Source: Stenotrophomonas sp. 704A1 (lineage in GTDB: Bacteria > Pseudomonadota > Gammaproteobacteria > Xanthomonadales > Xanthomonadaceae). From it: a DNA stretch of 64,000 nucleotides. This document shows positions 17,277-27,314 of this stretch, in pieces; position 1 is the first letter of the stretch; every line of letters starts with the position of its first letter. Under the pieces are notes generated by a model. It saw only the letters and a program-made list of their open reading frames with translations. It was not told the origin of the DNA and made no database searches. Both the position numbers and the translations under genes were made by a program. The stretch is taken from positions 1,637,501-1,701,500 of the forward strand of contig NZ_CP130831.1 in the NCBI RefSeq assembly GCF_030549525.1. Reading direction: 5' to 3'.

Positions 17277-17534
17277 ATGAACCAAGCCAACACCCCGCGC
17301 ATCCTCATCTATAGCACTCCAACTTGCCCGGACTGCCGGGCACTAAAGGAGTGGTTGTCCCAGCAGGGCATCGCGTTTGAAGAGCGCGACCTGACCGACC
17401 CGAAGATTTCCGCGGAGGCCAAGTCACGAACCGGCGTGCGCGTGGCCCCGATCACGATCGTCGGCGACGAGGTCTTCTATGGCACCTTCGCGAGCCAGAA
17501 GCCGAGGCTGATGAAGGCGCTCGGTCTTCAGTGA
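17277..17534 (+). CDS. Glutaredoxin-family protein
   Basis: The 85-aa protein has a single glutaredoxin fold with active site CPDC (Cys17/Cys20), a cis-Pro in VAPITIV and a C-terminal helix. It resembles NrdH/GrxA-type small redoxins. It follows the DUF305 gene by 10 bp, so the two are probably co-transcribed, perhaps to protect or reduce thiols under metal stress. That link is inferred. Confidence 0.86.
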   Translation: MNQANTPRILIYSTPTCPDCRALKEWLSQQGIAFEERDLTDPKISAEAKSRTGVRVAPITIVGDEVFYGTFASQKPRLMKALGLQ

Positions 17535-17642
17535 GCCGCTGAAGGAAGACCGTGGTCACGGGCGGAGTCGCCGGTGCGGACCCCGGTCGGACCCTGTAAG
17601 CGCTGTTGTGGACGCGTCTGCACGCAAAGCTCAAGACCGTGA

Positions 17643-18581
<939 letters not shown>

Positions 18582-18585
18582 AGCT

Positions 18586-18614
18586 TGCCACCCGTTCAAA
18601 CAGAACGTGTGGCA
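18586..18614. terminator. Hairpin between convergent kdsA and traI
   Basis: A 12-bp stem with one mismatch (TGCCACCCGTTC against GAACGTGTGGCA) and a 5-nt loop starts 4 bp after the kdsA stop. It probably ends transcription from both directions. There is no clean T run. Confidence 0.55.
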
Positions 18615-18631
18615 CTTCCCCTCTTAGTCGG

Positions 18632-20503
18632 CTATTTGAGCGACAGATAAGGATTGTTCGGTGGAACGGCATCGAATATGTGCGATGGGTCTTCGAGCAA
18701 ATAGCCATGCACCTGGCGCGTTTTGCGCGGTCCCATGACCTCGCACGTCCTGATGTTCAGACCCGATGGCTGTTTCCTGTGGAGTCCGAGTTTTTCAAAG
18801 CGCTTCTGCACCCACTGCCAGTCCTGCAGGGCCGCGTCCTTCGCAAGCGGCCCAATGGTTGGATGCTCTTGTGCGTAGCGCTGGAAAACACCAGGGCTGA
18901 TCAGGTAAACCGTGTCGGACACGGTATGTACCAGGGCCTTGGCGTCATTGATGATGAGCTTGCGGGTCTGGACGGCCTGTTTCAGCCAGGCCATGAAATG
19001 CTCGCCCGATGGCCGCCCGGTAAATGAGGCGAAATCGTGCGGCGCAGGCGCGGCGGTCGGCGCCGAAGGACCTGGGGCCGATGCGGGAGGGTCGAGCGGC
19101 ACCGCTGCATCGTCGGCACCCTCTGGCGGGGCTTCGACGGACTGCTCCGGCTCAGGCGTTGTCTCGAACATCGCCAGCATGCTTTCCAGTGGGTCGGCCG
19201 GATTGCGCTGCGTGCTGGGAGGTATGGCGTGACTTCCGCCCGACTGATCTGGACGGCTGCTTGCTGCGGGCTCCTTCTCCGTTGCCACCGCTGCTCCAGG
19301 TAGCAATGCAGCGTCGGGTGCGGACGGGCGCGGCCCGTCCTCGGCCTCGCCGGCGTTGTCCACGGTCACGGTTCCCGCAAATGGGCTGGGTCGCTCCGAG
19401 GGCTCCCAGATCAGCGCCGGGGCCAGGCGCAGGAGCGTGAAGGCATGGGACCAGCCACTCTCACTGGTAATAGTTGCGCGCCAGATGGCCTTGCCGGAGG
19501 CGGTGGGCTGCAACATGGCATGATCCTGTAGCACGTTGAACACGGCCGTGTTGTTCGCGGGGATGCCATCGACCCCCTGGGACAGCAGGTGCTCGCGCAG
19601 CTTGTCCGAGACTGTCTTGCTCACCAGCCACAGCGCGTCCTCGGTGAGCCAGCCATCGGAGGCCTCCGGCTGGTTCAGTTTCAGCTCTTCCTTGAGCAGG
19701 TAGCGCAGCCCGTTGACCAGCTTGCGTTGGAGCGAGTGCTTGGGCGCGGCCATGGCGCGCGCGGGATCGCCGCCCAGCTCCTGGGCGACGGAGGCGCGGT
19801 CGGCCTGCACGACAAGCTCGCCCAGAACCCCGGCGTGCTCGTACTGCCCAGCCAAGACGTAGAGCAGCGGCGCCCACAAGGATGGATAGCCACTGAGCCA
19901 GTCCAGCAGATCGCGATTGAGCAATTGCTGGTACAGCAAGCCTGTCGCGGCGCTATGAAGCCGGTACTCGCGGTCGTCGCGGTAGCGGAAGCGGTACGGT
20001 TGGCGCAGCGGGCCGTGCCATGGGTGCCAGGTGCTGCCGTCGGCCAGCTCGACGTGCAGATCGACGGCCACCTTGCCGATGTCATGGAGCAGTGCGGCAT
20101 AGGCGACGGCCGCAGTCCAGGCTTCGGCCTGCGCCGCCTGGTCTTCGGGGCTGGCCCCGATGGGCAGCAGATGGGACTGCCGCAGCTTTAGGCTGTAGGC
20201 GACGATTTCGAGGCCATGGTCGAGCATGCCGCCCGGGTAGGCATGGTGATGCGCTTCGGAAGCCGGGAAGGCCTGGACCAGCTCGGCGTAGCGCTCCAGC
20301 GGCGCGCGGTACAGGGAGGCGAACTGCTTGCGCGAAAGCGAGGTGCGCTGCCAGATGTGTTCCAGCAGCTTCTGCCGGCGCGGGGTGGCGAGCAACGATG
20401 CGGCCGACTCCGGCCGCATCAACCCTTTCGGGAGGTCGGTGGCGGGTGCTGGCGACGGCGCGGCAGCGACCGGGGGCCGTTTTCGCTGGAACAGGGAGAG
20501 CAT
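18632..20503 (-). CDS. traI: TraI relaxase, MobH family (ICE type)
   Basis: This is the relaxase that nicks oriT and leads the transferred strand of the ICE. The 623-aa product has the MobH N-terminal helicase/HD-like domain, with the HHH triad (residues 85-87), DH (95-96) and LLHDIGK (about 138-144), as in ICE TraI proteins (TIGR03760 type). A low-complexity Pro/Ala linker (about 370-490) precedes the C-terminal TraI_2_C-type winged domain (FMAWLKQAVQTRKLIINDAKALVH). It is divergent from the ParS/RES pair. The intergenic region carries strong palindromes and is the obvious oriT candidate. Confidence 0.92.
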   Translation of the reverse strand: MLSLFQRKRPPVAAAPSPAPATDLPKGLMRPESAASLLATPRRQKLLEHIWQRTSLSRKQFASLYRAPLERYAELVQAFPASEAHHHAYPGGMLDHGLEIVAYSLKLRQSHLLPIGASPEDQAAQAEAWTAAVAYAALLHDIGKVAVDLHVELADGSTWHPWHGPLRQPYRFRYRDDREYRLHSAATGLLYQQLLNRDLLDWLSGYPSLWAPLLYVLAGQYEHAGVLGELVVQADRASVAQELGGDPARAMAAPKHSLQRKLVNGLRYLLKEELKLNQPEASDGWLTEDALWLVSKTVSDKLREHLLSQGVDGIPANNTAVFNVLQDHAMLQPTASGKAIWRATITSESGWSHAFTLLRLAPALIWEPSERPSPFAGTVTVDNAGEAEDGPRPSAPDAALLPGAAVATEKEPAASSRPDQSGGSHAIPPSTQRNPADPLESMLAMFETTPEPEQSVEAPPEGADDAAVPLDPPASAPGPSAPTAAPAPHDFASFTGRPSGEHFMAWLKQAVQTRKLIINDAKALVHTVSDTVYLISPGVFQRYAQEHPTIGPLAKDAALQDWQWVQKRFEKLGLHRKQPSGLNIRTCEVMGPRKTRQVHGYLLEDPSHIFDAVPPNNPYLSLK

Positions 20504-20757
20504 GTCGGTGTCCTGATGGCGGGCCGGGCGGGAGGCCTTTTGGCCTTTTCAAGGTAGGGCCTTTCCCCTTGCACCCCATTCCCTTGCCGTTTCGACCCTT
20601 TGGCCTTTAACCGTTTCGGTATAGCGGGGCCTGGGCTGCGGCTCCAGCGTCAATGCGGAACCCGCACGAATGGATTAGACGGCGACCTGGCGCTGGGCCC
20701 CGGCCTATGCTGCCGGGGCGCTACACCGCCAGGTAGGCTCCCACCCGGGCGACTAAG
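20504..20757. other. Candidate oriT / regulatory region upstream of traI
   Basis: This gene-free 254 bp contains AGGCC-TTTT-GGCCT (20533-20546) amid pyrimidine-rich runs. It also holds a nested cruciform: outer arms ACCTGGCG/CGCCAGGT (20685-20692, 20727-20734) and inner arms GCCCCGGC/GCCGGGGC (20697-20704, 20712-20719) around a 7-nt loop. CCAGGTAGG (20729-20737) recurs inverted near 20802. ICEclc is reported to have an oriT near its relaxase gene. Location and palindromes support the same here, but no nic site could be recognised. Confidence 0.5.
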
Positions 20758-20786
20758 TTGACAAATGCGACAAAGGAGACTAGAGT
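20758..20786 (+). promoter_or_regulatory. Sigma-70 promoter for the ParS/RES pair
   Basis: TTGACA (20758-20763) and TAGAGT (20781-20786) are separated by 17 bp, 33 bp before the antitoxin-like start codon. An inverted copy of CCAGGTAGG flanks the promoter on either side, which could be the antitoxin's autorepression operator. Confidence 0.72.
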
Positions 20787-20819
20787 GAATCCTGTCTCAA
20801 ACCTACCTGGGAGCTGACC

Positions 20820-21446
20820 ATGCCCACTGCGATCGAATTCATTGCCGACCGGCTGCCGCGAGTCACGGTGGAGGATGTGCGACGCTTCGCCGATACCGTC
20901 GAAATCCGGGATGCACCGGCGTTCGCGGCTGAGTTGCAGGCGTTCATCCACGAGCGCGTGGAGGCGGTGACGCTGCCCGCCAACCTGGAAGGTGAAACGG
21001 TGGCGCAGGCCTTGCAGCGCAAGGCGGCCGCGTTGCGCTCCGACACGCGCTGGACACCGGCTGAAACCGATGTCCAGCGAGGCCGCGCCTTGCTGCTGGA
21101 AGCCTTCAACCAGCCGGACAACCTGCCGCCTGCCGAGTTCGCCAAGCTGGCGGACAAGTCGCGCCAGCAAATCTACAAGGACATCCTCGCCCGTCGGCTG
21201 CTGGCGCTGAACGTGGGGCCGCGCGGCCAGAAGCTGCCCGACTGGCAGCTCGACCCGGTGAAGCAGCAGTTGACCCAAACCGTGCTCCAGGAGGTCGAGG
21301 GCATCGACCACTGGACGATCTACCGCGCGCTGTCCGAACCCCTCGAAGGCCTGGGTGGTCGCTCGCCCGTGGATGCGGTGACGCATGGCACGATCGATGA
21401 CGTGGCCGAGGCCGTGTTCAACGTGCTGGGCGTCCAGGTGCATTGA
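20820..21446 (+). CDS. ParS/MbcA-type antitoxin-like protein
   Basis: This 208-aa protein is the probable antitoxin partner of the RES-domain protein that follows. The middle part has a DNA-binding-like segment (FAKLADKSRQQIYKDILARRLLALNVG, about residues 103-135). The C-terminus (GGRSPVDAVTHGTIDDVAEAVFNVLG) matches the ParS/MbcA/Xre toxin-binding domain. The N-terminal 90 residues are unusual for a simple antitoxin and make it longer than normal. Genes of this pair are 12 bp apart. It is conserved at this place in clc-type ICEs as far as I recall, so it may regulate the ICE as well as stabilise it. Confidence 0.78.
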   Translation: MPTAIEFIADRLPRVTVEDVRRFADTVEIRDAPAFAAELQAFIHERVEAVTLPANLEGETVAQALQRKAAALRSDTRWTPAETDVQRGRALLLEAFNQPDNLPPAEFAKLADKSRQQIYKDILARRLLALNVGPRGQKLPDWQLDPVKQQLTQTVLQEVEGIDHWTIYRALSEPLEGLGGRSPVDAVTHGTIDDVAEAVFNVLGVQVH

Positions 21447-21458
21447 AGCGAGACCGCC

Positions 21459-22091
21459 ATGAGCCACGAGCTGCCTTCGTTCCTGATCGATGCCGGTGAA
21501 CTGCTCCAGCATGTGAGCCGCGTCGTCTATCGGGGCAGCCCGCTGTACTATGGCCGCAGCAGCACGAATCGCTACGATGACCCAGCGGGGGCCTACGGCG
21601 TGCTCTACCTGGGGCGCGACCTGCCCACGGCGCTGATGGAGTCGGTGTTTCACAAGCACCAGTGGCTTGCGGACACGCAACGCTCGATCGCGCTGAAAGA
21701 AGTCCAAGCCCGGATGGTGCGCGCAGTAGGCGTGATGGACGACGTGTTTCTGGCCGATCTCACGGCGCAGGGCGTCATGGCGGGCTACTTCGGCCTGAAC
21801 CTGGAGCAGTTGGCCAGCCGCGACTACACGCACACGCAGCGGGTGTCCGCCCAGGTGCATGCGATGCTCGGAGATGATGGCCAGGCGCTGTTCGACGGGG
21901 TGCTCTATCCGTCGCGCAACAACTATCCCGCCAAGAGCATCGCCCTGTTCGAGCGTGCGGGAGCGAAGGTTGGCGTCATCGAGGACATCGACCTGGTGGA
22001 CCATGTGGACTGGCCGCGTTTCGTTGTTACCTACCGCATCGGCGTTGAACCCGACCCCGGCCCGGTGGGGCCGGATGACGAAGCGTCCTGA
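21459..22091 (+). CDS. RES-domain toxin-like protein (NAD+ phosphorylase family)
   Basis: RES toxins deplete NAD+ and are held in check by an Xre/ParS-type antitoxin. The 210-aa product has the defining residues in order: Arg25 in VYRGSP, Glu61 in ALMESVFH and Ser152 in DGVLYPSRNN. It lies 12 bp after the antitoxin-like gene in the usual antitoxin-first order. It is a little longer than many RES toxins. The likely role is ICE maintenance, killing cells that lose the element. Confidence 0.86.
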   Translation: MSHELPSFLIDAGELLQHVSRVVYRGSPLYYGRSSTNRYDDPAGAYGVLYLGRDLPTALMESVFHKHQWLADTQRSIALKEVQARMVRAVGVMDDVFLADLTAQGVMAGYFGLNLEQLASRDYTHTQRVSAQVHAMLGDDGQALFDGVLYPSRNNYPAKSIALFERAGAKVGVIEDIDLVDHVDWPRFVVTYRIGVEPDPGPVGPDDEAS

Positions 22092-22175
22092 AGCAGCAAG
22101 AAAACACATTGAAGCCGCAAACCGAATGAAGTGGAGCAAACTGGAATAGGCATTCCTCAACAGCAGGAGACGACC

Positions 22176-22541
22176 ATGAACACGACGACCCGCACCAGCA
22201 CCGCAGAACGCCTCGGCCGCGCCTTTGGCCGCGGATGGCGTGCCTATGCGCGACGCGAACGGCGGGCGTCGAACTGGTTGGTGTCCAAGGGCATGCCGCG
22301 AGCTGGCGCTACCGCGCTCGTGTGGGTAGCCAAGCTGGCTGTACTGGGGGTGCTGCTCTACGTTGCGTTTTGGTTTGCACTCGTGATGCTGGGCGTTGCG
22401 GCGGCGGGATGGGCTGCTGCTGCAAATACTTCGGATGAGGACGAGTGGCCTTTCACCGACCTCACCGAGCTGCGCAAGACGCCGGGCTACGATCCCAACC
22501 TGTACAACGACACGTCGCACGAGTTGTACACCGACGACTGA
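22176..22541 (+). CDS. DUF3742-family membrane protein
   Basis: The 121-aa product has a basic N-terminal region and one or two hydrophobic segments (about residues 43-80). It ends in an acidic tail (TPGYDPNLYNDTSHELYTDD) that is characteristic of the DUF3742 ICE protein. The ATG follows CAGCAGGAGACG, a good ribosome-binding site. The gene converges on the TraG-like gene. Its function is not known. Confidence 0.82.
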   Translation: MNTTTRTSTAERLGRAFGRGWRAYARRERRASNWLVSKGMPRAGATALVWVAKLAVLGVLLYVAFWFALVMLGVAAAGWAAAANTSDEDEWPFTDLTELRKTPGYDPNLYNDTSHELYTDD

Positions 22542-22552
22542 CCGGCCTCGCG

Positions 22553-24073
22553 CTATTTCAGTTTTCCTCCGGTGAGCGCCCCGGCACCCTTGCCGCCAGC
22601 TTGGCCGGCGCTCTTGCTGCCATCGGAAAGTCCCTGGATGACGTGCCCGGCCCGAATCCCAACCCAGGTAAGGCTCGCCAGCCAGAATCCCGGCAGAACC
22701 AGGAACATCGTGCCCATGACGAACATCAGGAGCATGTCGCCGAAGGCGTTGTTCAACCCTACCAGCGGGTCAAAGTTGGTGTGCGGCCGGTTCCAGCCAA
22801 AGCCCCAGCCATAAAGCGCGTCCAGAATCGTTGAATCGATCCAGCGTGCGAGCTGGAACCAGAAGTCCGTGAAGAACAGCGCGAACTGCACGACGCTGAC
22901 GGTGACGACCGTCTTCAGGTCGTAGGTGCCCACAACCAGCACGAGCGGGATGCAGATGACCAGCGCCATCTTCAGTAAGGCGAGGATCATGGGCAGGGAT
23001 TGGCGCACGACATCCATGGCAGGAAACGCGGCAATCGCGCCGACTGCCATCCCCACGTCGCCCGTGGCGCGCGTCACGATGTTCGGCAGGGTCTTGTCGA
23101 TCTGGCCGCCGTAGTCCGTATAGACGCTGCCCTGGTTCAGTTTCTGCTGCCGCGGTGACGCGATGGCGCGGATCACCGAATCGTCCACCTCGGCCCGGCT
23201 GAGGAACCCGGCCCAGCCCGCCAGGCGATTCAGCAGGGTCGGGTCCACTTGCCCCAGCAGCCGCGCGCGCAGGCCGTTGCTGCCGTCTGACCACCACTGC
23301 CTGCAGGTCGGGTAGCCGCCACCATTGGCAACCTGCGCGAGGCCTGCATCGCGGGTGTCGTCATAGGGCCATGCCTCGCGCGCCGTGCTGGAGCGGTAGC
23401 TGTCGTAGTAGCCACCCGTGTCCGTGAAAAAGCGCGAGCCGATCCAGGTTACGTCGTGCATCTGCTGCTCATCGAGATCCGGGCGCTGCATGAACAATTT
23501 GGCCCGCGCAGGCCCATAGCAATCCCGCGAGAAGTCCGCGACCTCCTGAGCCAGTACCGGGTCGTCAATGCGGGTCGCGTCGATCTCCATCCTCATCTGC
23601 CGCAGGTCCGTACCGCACGGGATCGCCGCTACCGAGGCGCTCGTGACGGCGCGCGAGAGCGCGTGCATGAAAGCCCACCAGACCGGCACCTTCGCCGACT
23701 GGTTGTTGATGGTGCTGAAGGACTGCGACCAGCCGGTTTCCGTGGGCTGCGGCACGCTGACCTGGCACTGCGCCGAGCGCGAGCTGTCGTACTGGATGGT
23801 GCTGAGGTCCACGTCGATGAACGGAATGCCCGCGAACATCACCACCACGATCGCGACGAACACCCGGTTCTCGATACGGGCGGCACTCAGAACGCCTTTG
23901 TTGCCCTCGTCAGCGCCTTCCGCGCGGGCCTTCAGCCACTCCTGCACGACGATGGCGACGAAAGGCAGCGCGAACACCCCGCTGGACACCAGCACGGCCC
24001 AGATACCGTTGTTGACGATCCAGGACACGAGGGTGAGGTAGTACTCCAGATAGTCGGTCGTGAAGAGCGTCAT
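22553..24073 (-). CDS. TraG-like mating-pair stabilisation protein
   Basis: This 506-aa inner-membrane protein has an N-terminal group of membrane segments (about residues 14-90), a large periplasmic domain with several Cys residues, and a C-terminal group of hydrophobic segments (about 345-480) ending in a Gly/Lys tail. This is the layout of the TraG N-terminal domain used by GI-type conjugation systems for pilus assembly and mating-pair stabilisation. It is the last gene of the operon that starts at 27254. Confidence 0.85.
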   Translation of the reverse strand: MTLFTTDYLEYYLTLVSWIVNNGIWAVLVSSGVFALPFVAIVVQEWLKARAEGADEGNKGVLSAARIENRVFVAIVVVMFAGIPFIDVDLSTIQYDSSRSAQCQVSVPQPTETGWSQSFSTINNQSAKVPVWWAFMHALSRAVTSASVAAIPCGTDLRQMRMEIDATRIDDPVLAQEVADFSRDCYGPARAKLFMQRPDLDEQQMHDVTWIGSRFFTDTGGYYDSYRSSTAREAWPYDDTRDAGLAQVANGGGYPTCRQWWSDGSNGLRARLLGQVDPTLLNRLAGWAGFLSRAEVDDSVIRAIASPRQQKLNQGSVYTDYGGQIDKTLPNIVTRATGDVGMAVGAIAAFPAMDVVRQSLPMILALLKMALVICIPLVLVVGTYDLKTVVTVSVVQFALFFTDFWFQLARWIDSTILDALYGWGFGWNRPHTNFDPLVGLNNAFGDMLLMFVMGTMFLVLPGFWLASLTWVGIRAGHVIQGLSDGSKSAGQAGGKGAGALTGGKLK

Positions 24074-24088
24074 GGCCCCGATCTCCCC

Positions 24089-24460
24089 TCAAGCGGCCTG
24101 CATCAACAGGCTGGCTTCCAGCGCGACGATGGCGACGACGCCGGCGACCTCGGTACGGATCAGCCGGCGCCGCGCCTGCCCATCTGTCCCGCTTTGGTCT
24201 TCGCGGGCCAGCACCCGGCGGCGCATCCAGAACCATCCATAGGCCGTTGCCGCGTACACGCACAGCCGCCAGATGAAGAAATACCCTGCGGAGGCCGCCA
24301 GCCACCGTTCCCAGCCTGCAACGCTGCCGACCAGGTTGATGCCCGCGACGTTCGCCCCCACTGCGGCGGCAACGATAAGCACCAGCCACAGCAGCGTCTT
24401 CGCCGCGCGCCGGCTGAACAACCAGCGCAGCGGCCGCCAGGCCATGCGCGCCGGGCTCAT
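24089..24460 (-). CDS. Small ICE membrane protein
   Basis: This 123-aa protein has about three membrane segments (residues 20-45, 50-75 and 103-120) and basic loops. It has no recognised domain. It overlaps the preceding gene by 4 bp (ATGA) and is 15 bp from the TraG-like gene, so it is coupled to the conjugation operon. It probably accompanies pilus assembly. Confidence 0.7.
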   Translation of the reverse strand: MSPARMAWRPLRWLFSRRAAKTLLWLVLIVAAAVGANVAGINLVGSVAGWERWLAASAGYFFIWRLCVYAATAYGWFWMRRRVLAREDQSGTDGQARRRLIRTEVAGVVAIVALEASLLMQAA

Positions 24461-25854
24461 GGCCGACTCCCCGGATTGCCCTTCTGGAGCTGGTCGAGAC
24501 GGTCCGGCACAGGATCGCCCTCGTAGATGCCGCGCGAACCGGCCGCGCGCGCGCCGTGGCGCTGGATGATCGCCATGGGCGAGTTGTTCGCCAGTTCGCG
24601 CCGCAGCTCCAGTTCGGTCTTGAGGTTGCGAATCTCACGGTCGAGCGTGTCGCTCTCGTGGTTCACCGCCTCCACGGCAAGTTCGTTCGCCGCGACGTTG
24701 GGCTCCTTCTTGCCCGTGAGCAGCGTGCGCTGCAGCAGCAGCGCTTTCTCCAGCACGGATGCCAGCGCGACCTCGGACGCGAGGCGCTGCGACAGCAGGT
24801 GCTGGTCGGGCTCGTCGCGCAGCGCCTCGATCACGCCGCGCATGATCGGCAGCGACGCACTGCCAGCTTCGCGCAGGTTCTCCGGCGTCGTGTTCTTGGC
24901 CTTGGTTACCAGGTCCTGGAGCGCCTGCAGCTTGGCGTCGTACTCCTCCTGGATCAGCGGCGTGAGCCCGACGCCCGGCGTCGTCTCGGTCTTGGTGCAG
25001 GCATCGCACGTGCGCTGCTCCTTCTCGCCGAGCACGCGCGTGGCCCACTCGACGGCAGCCTGCGGCGAGGTCCAGGTCTGGCACGAGAGACTGCTGCAAC
25101 TGGCCGGCGCAATGGACGAGGTGTCGGTCACGCCGCGGCCGTTGACCAGGTTGTAGCCAGCGCGGGTGACATCGCCGACGACCTTGATCGCGGGCTGGCC
25201 GGAGCCGCCCGCGTTGCTGCCCCCGACCCACGGCACGCCGTCATTGCCGCGGCGCGTCTCGGCCTGCTCGATGGCCGAGACCGCATCCGTGCTCGACACG
25301 GCATCGCGCAGCGCCAGCCCTTCGGCCATCTGGCTCCAGCCGAGTTGGCCGCCCGCCGTTTCGGCCATCTTCTCGGCCATGGCACGGCACGTCAGCTTGC
25401 TGCGGTCGAAATCCAGCCGCGCCTGCAGCACGCCATTGGTGAGCAGGTTGTACAGACCGGGATCGGCCCGCTGGATGATCAGTGCGGGCAACGATGCCAC
25501 CGCACTGGTGGCACTCTGGATCACCGACGACATGATTTGCTGGAAGCCGTTGGTAATGCCGTTAAGTTGGTTCTTCAACGTGGTCTGGATGCTCATGTCG
25601 CCGCAGATCAAGTTGCTGTTCCAACCCACGCCGACACCGATGGAGCGCATGCCGGCTGCACGTCCCATCGACACGGCGTTGCCGCCACCGATCGAGTACA
25701 TGACGTCATCGCCGATGACGCTGCCGCTGGTCTGGTATCCCAGTTGACCCCAGGCCACGCCGCTGCCCAGCGCGAGCGCGCCGGCCAGTGCCAGGACGAT
25801 CTCCGTGCGACGTACCCGGCGGGAGAACGGATTGAATGCAGGACGGAACTTCAT
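24457..25854 (-). CDS. ICE conjugation protein, TIGR03755 (PFL_4711) family
   Basis: This 465-aa exported protein has a signal peptide ending SGVAWGQ. It has a Cys-containing periplasmic body (CGDM, CRAM, CDAC) and a C-terminal helical region. Conservation and position (after the TraU-like gene, before TraG) identify it as the PFL_4711-type mating-pair protein. It probably acts in the periplasm or outer membrane during pilus assembly. It ends with a 4-bp overlap onto the small membrane gene. Confidence 0.85.
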   Translation of the reverse strand: MKFRPAFNPFSRRVRRTEIVLALAGALALGSGVAWGQLGYQTSGSVIGDDVMYSIGGGNAVSMGRAAGMRSIGVGVGWNSNLICGDMSIQTTLKNQLNGITNGFQQIMSSVIQSATSAVASLPALIIQRADPGLYNLLTNGVLQARLDFDRSKLTCRAMAEKMAETAGGQLGWSQMAEGLALRDAVSSTDAVSAIEQAETRRGNDGVPWVGGSNAGGSGQPAIKVVGDVTRAGYNLVNGRGVTDTSSIAPASCSSLSCQTWTSPQAAVEWATRVLGEKEQRTCDACTKTETTPGVGLTPLIQEEYDAKLQALQDLVTKAKNTTPENLREAGSASLPIMRGVIEALRDEPDQHLLSQRLASEVALASVLEKALLLQRTLLTGKKEPNVAANELAVEAVNHESDTLDREIRNLKTELELRRELANNSPMAIIQRHGARAAGSRGIYEGDPVPDRLDQLQKGNPGSRP

Positions 25855-25863
25855 GGCACCCCC

Positions 25864-26811
25864 TCAGAGGAAATCGACGCTGCCCAGGAACACCTGGCCC
25901 CGGCGCTCGCAGCAGGCATACGGCCGCCACAGCGCCCATGCGTAGTCGCCTTGCTGGGCCTGGGTAAGGAAGCCGCTGCGCGGGAAGACCGTGCAGGACG
26001 AGGACAGGACGGGCGTGAGTTCTTGCCACTTGCCGGTCGAGGCATCGCCCTCCATCAGCGCGCCGGCCGGCCAGTAGCCGTCACGGGAGTTGGCAAGCAA
26101 CGGCTGATAGACGTGGATCTGCCCGCGGCGCGTGACCACATCGCCCGCACGCTGGGCCACCACTGCGCCGGCCTTGAAGTCGTCGGTCTGGTGCAGGAAG
26201 CCGCCACGGGGATACACGTTGCCCCAGAGATTCATCGTGGTACGGGCACCGACTTCGCGCCGGCCCGGAATCAGCGCTTCCGGGTAGGCCATCTCGGGCA
26301 CGTTGTAGCGCCAGGCCAGCGTATCCAGGGTGCTGAGCAAGTACGGCATAAACGCCGTGCCCGCGCCCTCACAGAAGTAGCCTGACGAAGAGACGAACTG
26401 GTTGAACACCTCTGCGCCGGGGTGACCGATGACATCCGCGTTCTTGAATTTGGCGAGGCTGTTTTCGTGATCCTCGTTCGTCGTTCCGTCGCCGCCAGCT
26501 TGGGCGGACGGGTTGGGCGTGCTCATTGCCTGGACTTCGACCCAGGGGTTTTCTCCGGTATTCGAGTACGACGACACCACTGCATCGGGGATGTAGTGGC
26601 GCACCTTGATCGACGTGCGCACGGTGCAGCCCGTCCATGTGCAGTAGAGCCAGTAGCAGATGCCGACGACGCGGTATTCGAGGCAATCGGGCGATGCCAC
26701 CGAGCCGATGATGGTCGCTGTATTGAGGGCGTAGCTGCCCGTGGCGCTGAGCAGCAGCAACGAAGCCACGCCAGCGCGCAGGCGGCGCATCAGGTCGAAT
26801 GGTCGGGTCAC
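25864..26811 (-). CDS. TraU-like ICE conjugation protein, TIGR03756 (PFL_4710) family
   Basis: The 315-aa product is exported, with a signal peptide ending GSYA after an N-terminal hydrophobic stretch. It is rich in Cys and Trp (CLEYRVVGICYWLYCTWTGC), as in F-type TraU. A GTG start at 26811 is preferred because GTGA overlaps the stop of the upstream gene, giving translational coupling; an internal ATG at codon 8 is the alternative. It should act in the periplasm during pilus assembly and DNA transfer. Confidence 0.85.
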   Translation of the reverse strand: MTRPFDLMRRLRAGVASLLLLSATGSYALNTATIIGSVASPDCLEYRVVGICYWLYCTWTGCTVRTSIKVRHYIPDAVVSSYSNTGENPWVEVQAMSTPNPSAQAGGDGTTNEDHENSLAKFKNADVIGHPGAEVFNQFVSSSGYFCEGAGTAFMPYLLSTLDTLAWRYNVPEMAYPEALIPGRREVGARTTMNLWGNVYPRGGFLHQTDDFKAGAVVAQRAGDVVTRRGQIHVYQPLLANSRDGYWPAGALMEGDASTGKWQELTPVLSSSCTVFPRSGFLTQAQQGDYAWALWRPYACCERRGQVFLGSVDFL

Positions 26812-27254
26812 GGCTGGGTCCTCCGGTGCTGCTCGATGCGCGCGACAGCGCGAGCCACATCCGGCTCGCCATAGACCACATAGCGCCTGTCCACCACCAC
26901 GGCCGGGAGGCTGGTGATGCCGAGGCTCCATGCGTCGGTAACGCCTTGGTATGCGGAAGCGATGCGTCGCTGCAGATCGGCACCGCCGCCATTCAGCCGG
27001 CGCTTGACGATGGCCGTCGCCTGTTCGGGGTCGGTGGGCAGTCCCGCGGAAAGCTCCGCTTCAATCCTGTGGGCTTCGTCCAGCTCGATCAGCCGCTCGC
27101 CGCCCATGGTCTTGACCGGGTGGCGGCTGTCGGTGACGACCACCACGTCGGCGGCGAAGGTGGCCGGGCTGAAAACGGCCAGGGCTGCCGGCAGCGCCAC
27201 GGCCCGGCCGAGGGTTCGCCAGCCCGGCGCGAACCTGGAAAGGGATGCTGTCAT
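26808..27254 (-). CDS. ICE conjugation protein, TIGR03757 (PFL_4709) family
   Basis: This 148-aa periplasmic protein has a signal peptide ending TFAAD. It has a thioredoxin-like pattern without a catalytic CXXC and the conserved SLGITSLPAVVVDRRYVVYG segment, resembling TrbC/TraW-like components. It is the first gene of a leftward operon. The shared motif TTGTTTG lies 61 bp upstream of its start. Confidence 0.83.
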   Translation of the reverse strand: MTASLSRFAPGWRTLGRAVALPAALAVFSPATFAADVVVVTDSRHPVKTMGGERLIELDEAHRIEAELSAGLPTDPEQATAIVKRRLNGGGADLQRRIASAYQGVTDAWSLGITSLPAVVVDRRYVVYGEPDVARAVARIEQHRRTQP

Positions 27255-27314
27255 GTCGCGTGCCCTTGAAGTTGATCAGAGCAGTAGTCAAACGCGAAGC
27301 CGACGCGGCCCCAA

